Source: DATLFQ01 sp035540915 (GTDB taxonomy: Bacteria > Actinomycetota > Acidimicrobiia > Acidimicrobiales > GCA-2861595). Taken from it: a stretch of DNA of 5,643 bases. A program made the translations under genes and the position numbers. Below, one piece after another: positions 5,521 to 5,643 of this stretch. Location: assembly GCA_035540915.1 (NCBI GenBank), contig DATLFQ010000179.1, positions 1-5,643 of the forward strand. The letters are read 5' to 3'. A model generated the notes under the pieces. It was not told the DNA's origin. It saw only the letters and a program-made list of their open reading frames with translations, and ran no database searches. Each line of letters starts with the position of its first letter. Positions within the stretch are counted from its first letter, which is position 1.

Positions 5521-5643
5521 GGCGATCTCGTCGAGAGCGCACCACAGACCTGGTGGCGTCGGGAGCTGGAGGCCGAGCGGGCCCGCCGGCGCCGGAAGTG
5601 GTCGTTCCGCCTGTGCATTCTCGCGTGCGTCGTCGGGCTCTTC
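5389..5643. repeat. Perfect 124-bp inverted repeat reaching the window end (fold-back)
   Basis: Positions 5389-5512 and 5520-5643 are exact reverse complements, separated by the 7-bp spacer GCCTCCT, and the right arm stops exactly at the last base. The left arm is ordinary coding sequence of the glycosyltransferase N-terminus; the right arm is its mirror image and carries no information of its own. Zero mismatches across coding DNA, position at the end, and the tiny spacer point to a chimeric fold-back from library preparation or assembly. A covalently closed hairpin end of a linear replicon would look the same but would have to cut through this gene. Confidence 0.95.

Noticed and set aside
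3866..5545. 559-codon minus-strand frame over the glycosyltransferase gene
   Set aside because: Off-frame shadow of the GT2 coding sequence; Arg/Pro/Gly-rich product with no motif, while the other frame has all GT2 motifs.
5389..5643. Palindrome as an insertion sequence end, CRISPR repeat or attenuator
   Set aside because: No transposase, target duplication or repeated units; the left arm is glycosyltransferase coding sequence and the right arm is its exact mirror at the contig end.

Overview
The window is a GC-rich stretch with dense genes and strong G/C preference at third codon positions. Gene content (an OsmC protein, a LuxR-type regulator whose C-terminus resembles actinobacterial HD-domain regulators, a two-CBS protein, a secreted GH26-like enzyme) points to an Actinomycetota bacterium, possibly Acidimicrobiia. 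This placement is an inference from style and family, not from a marker gene. The fragment looks like a complete metagenomic or draft contig, because its right end folds back on itself.

Layout, left to right. (1) 5-496, minus: an OsmC/Ohr-family peroxidase-like protein with a strong Shine-Dalgarno. (2) 497-619: a divergent promoter region. (3) 620-1357, plus: a cupin domain joined to a LuxR-type helix-turn-helix, an unusual one-component regulator. (4) 1358-1666: no secure gene, but the minus strand carries a patch with coding-like codon use that may be a small gene or a broken remnant. (5) 1667-2101, plus: a stand-alone two-CBS-domain protein. (6) 2127-4043, minus, convergent with the CBS gene: a secreted protein with two tandem GH26-type catalytic domains, both with intact catalytic glutamates. 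(7) 4099 to about 5520, minus, just upstream of the GH26 gene: a membrane family 2 glycosyltransferase resembling animal Egghead beta-mannosyltransferases, with its 5' end lost. (8) 5389-5643: a perfect 124-bp inverted repeat around a 7-bp spacer that runs to the last base. It is most likely an assembly or library fold-back.

How the genes may work together. The glycosyltransferase and the double GH26 protein are on the same strand, 55 bp apart, and probably form a unit that makes and trims or releases a beta-linked (possibly mannose-containing) surface polysaccharide. The OsmC gene and the cupin-LuxR gene share a 123-bp divergent promoter region, so the regulator may control the peroxidase. 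The CBS protein is a small sensor-type protein with no obvious partner here. The most interesting items are the GT2/GH26 module with its internally duplicated hydrolase and the cupin-LuxR fusion. The terminal palindrome is striking but should be treated as suspect sequence.
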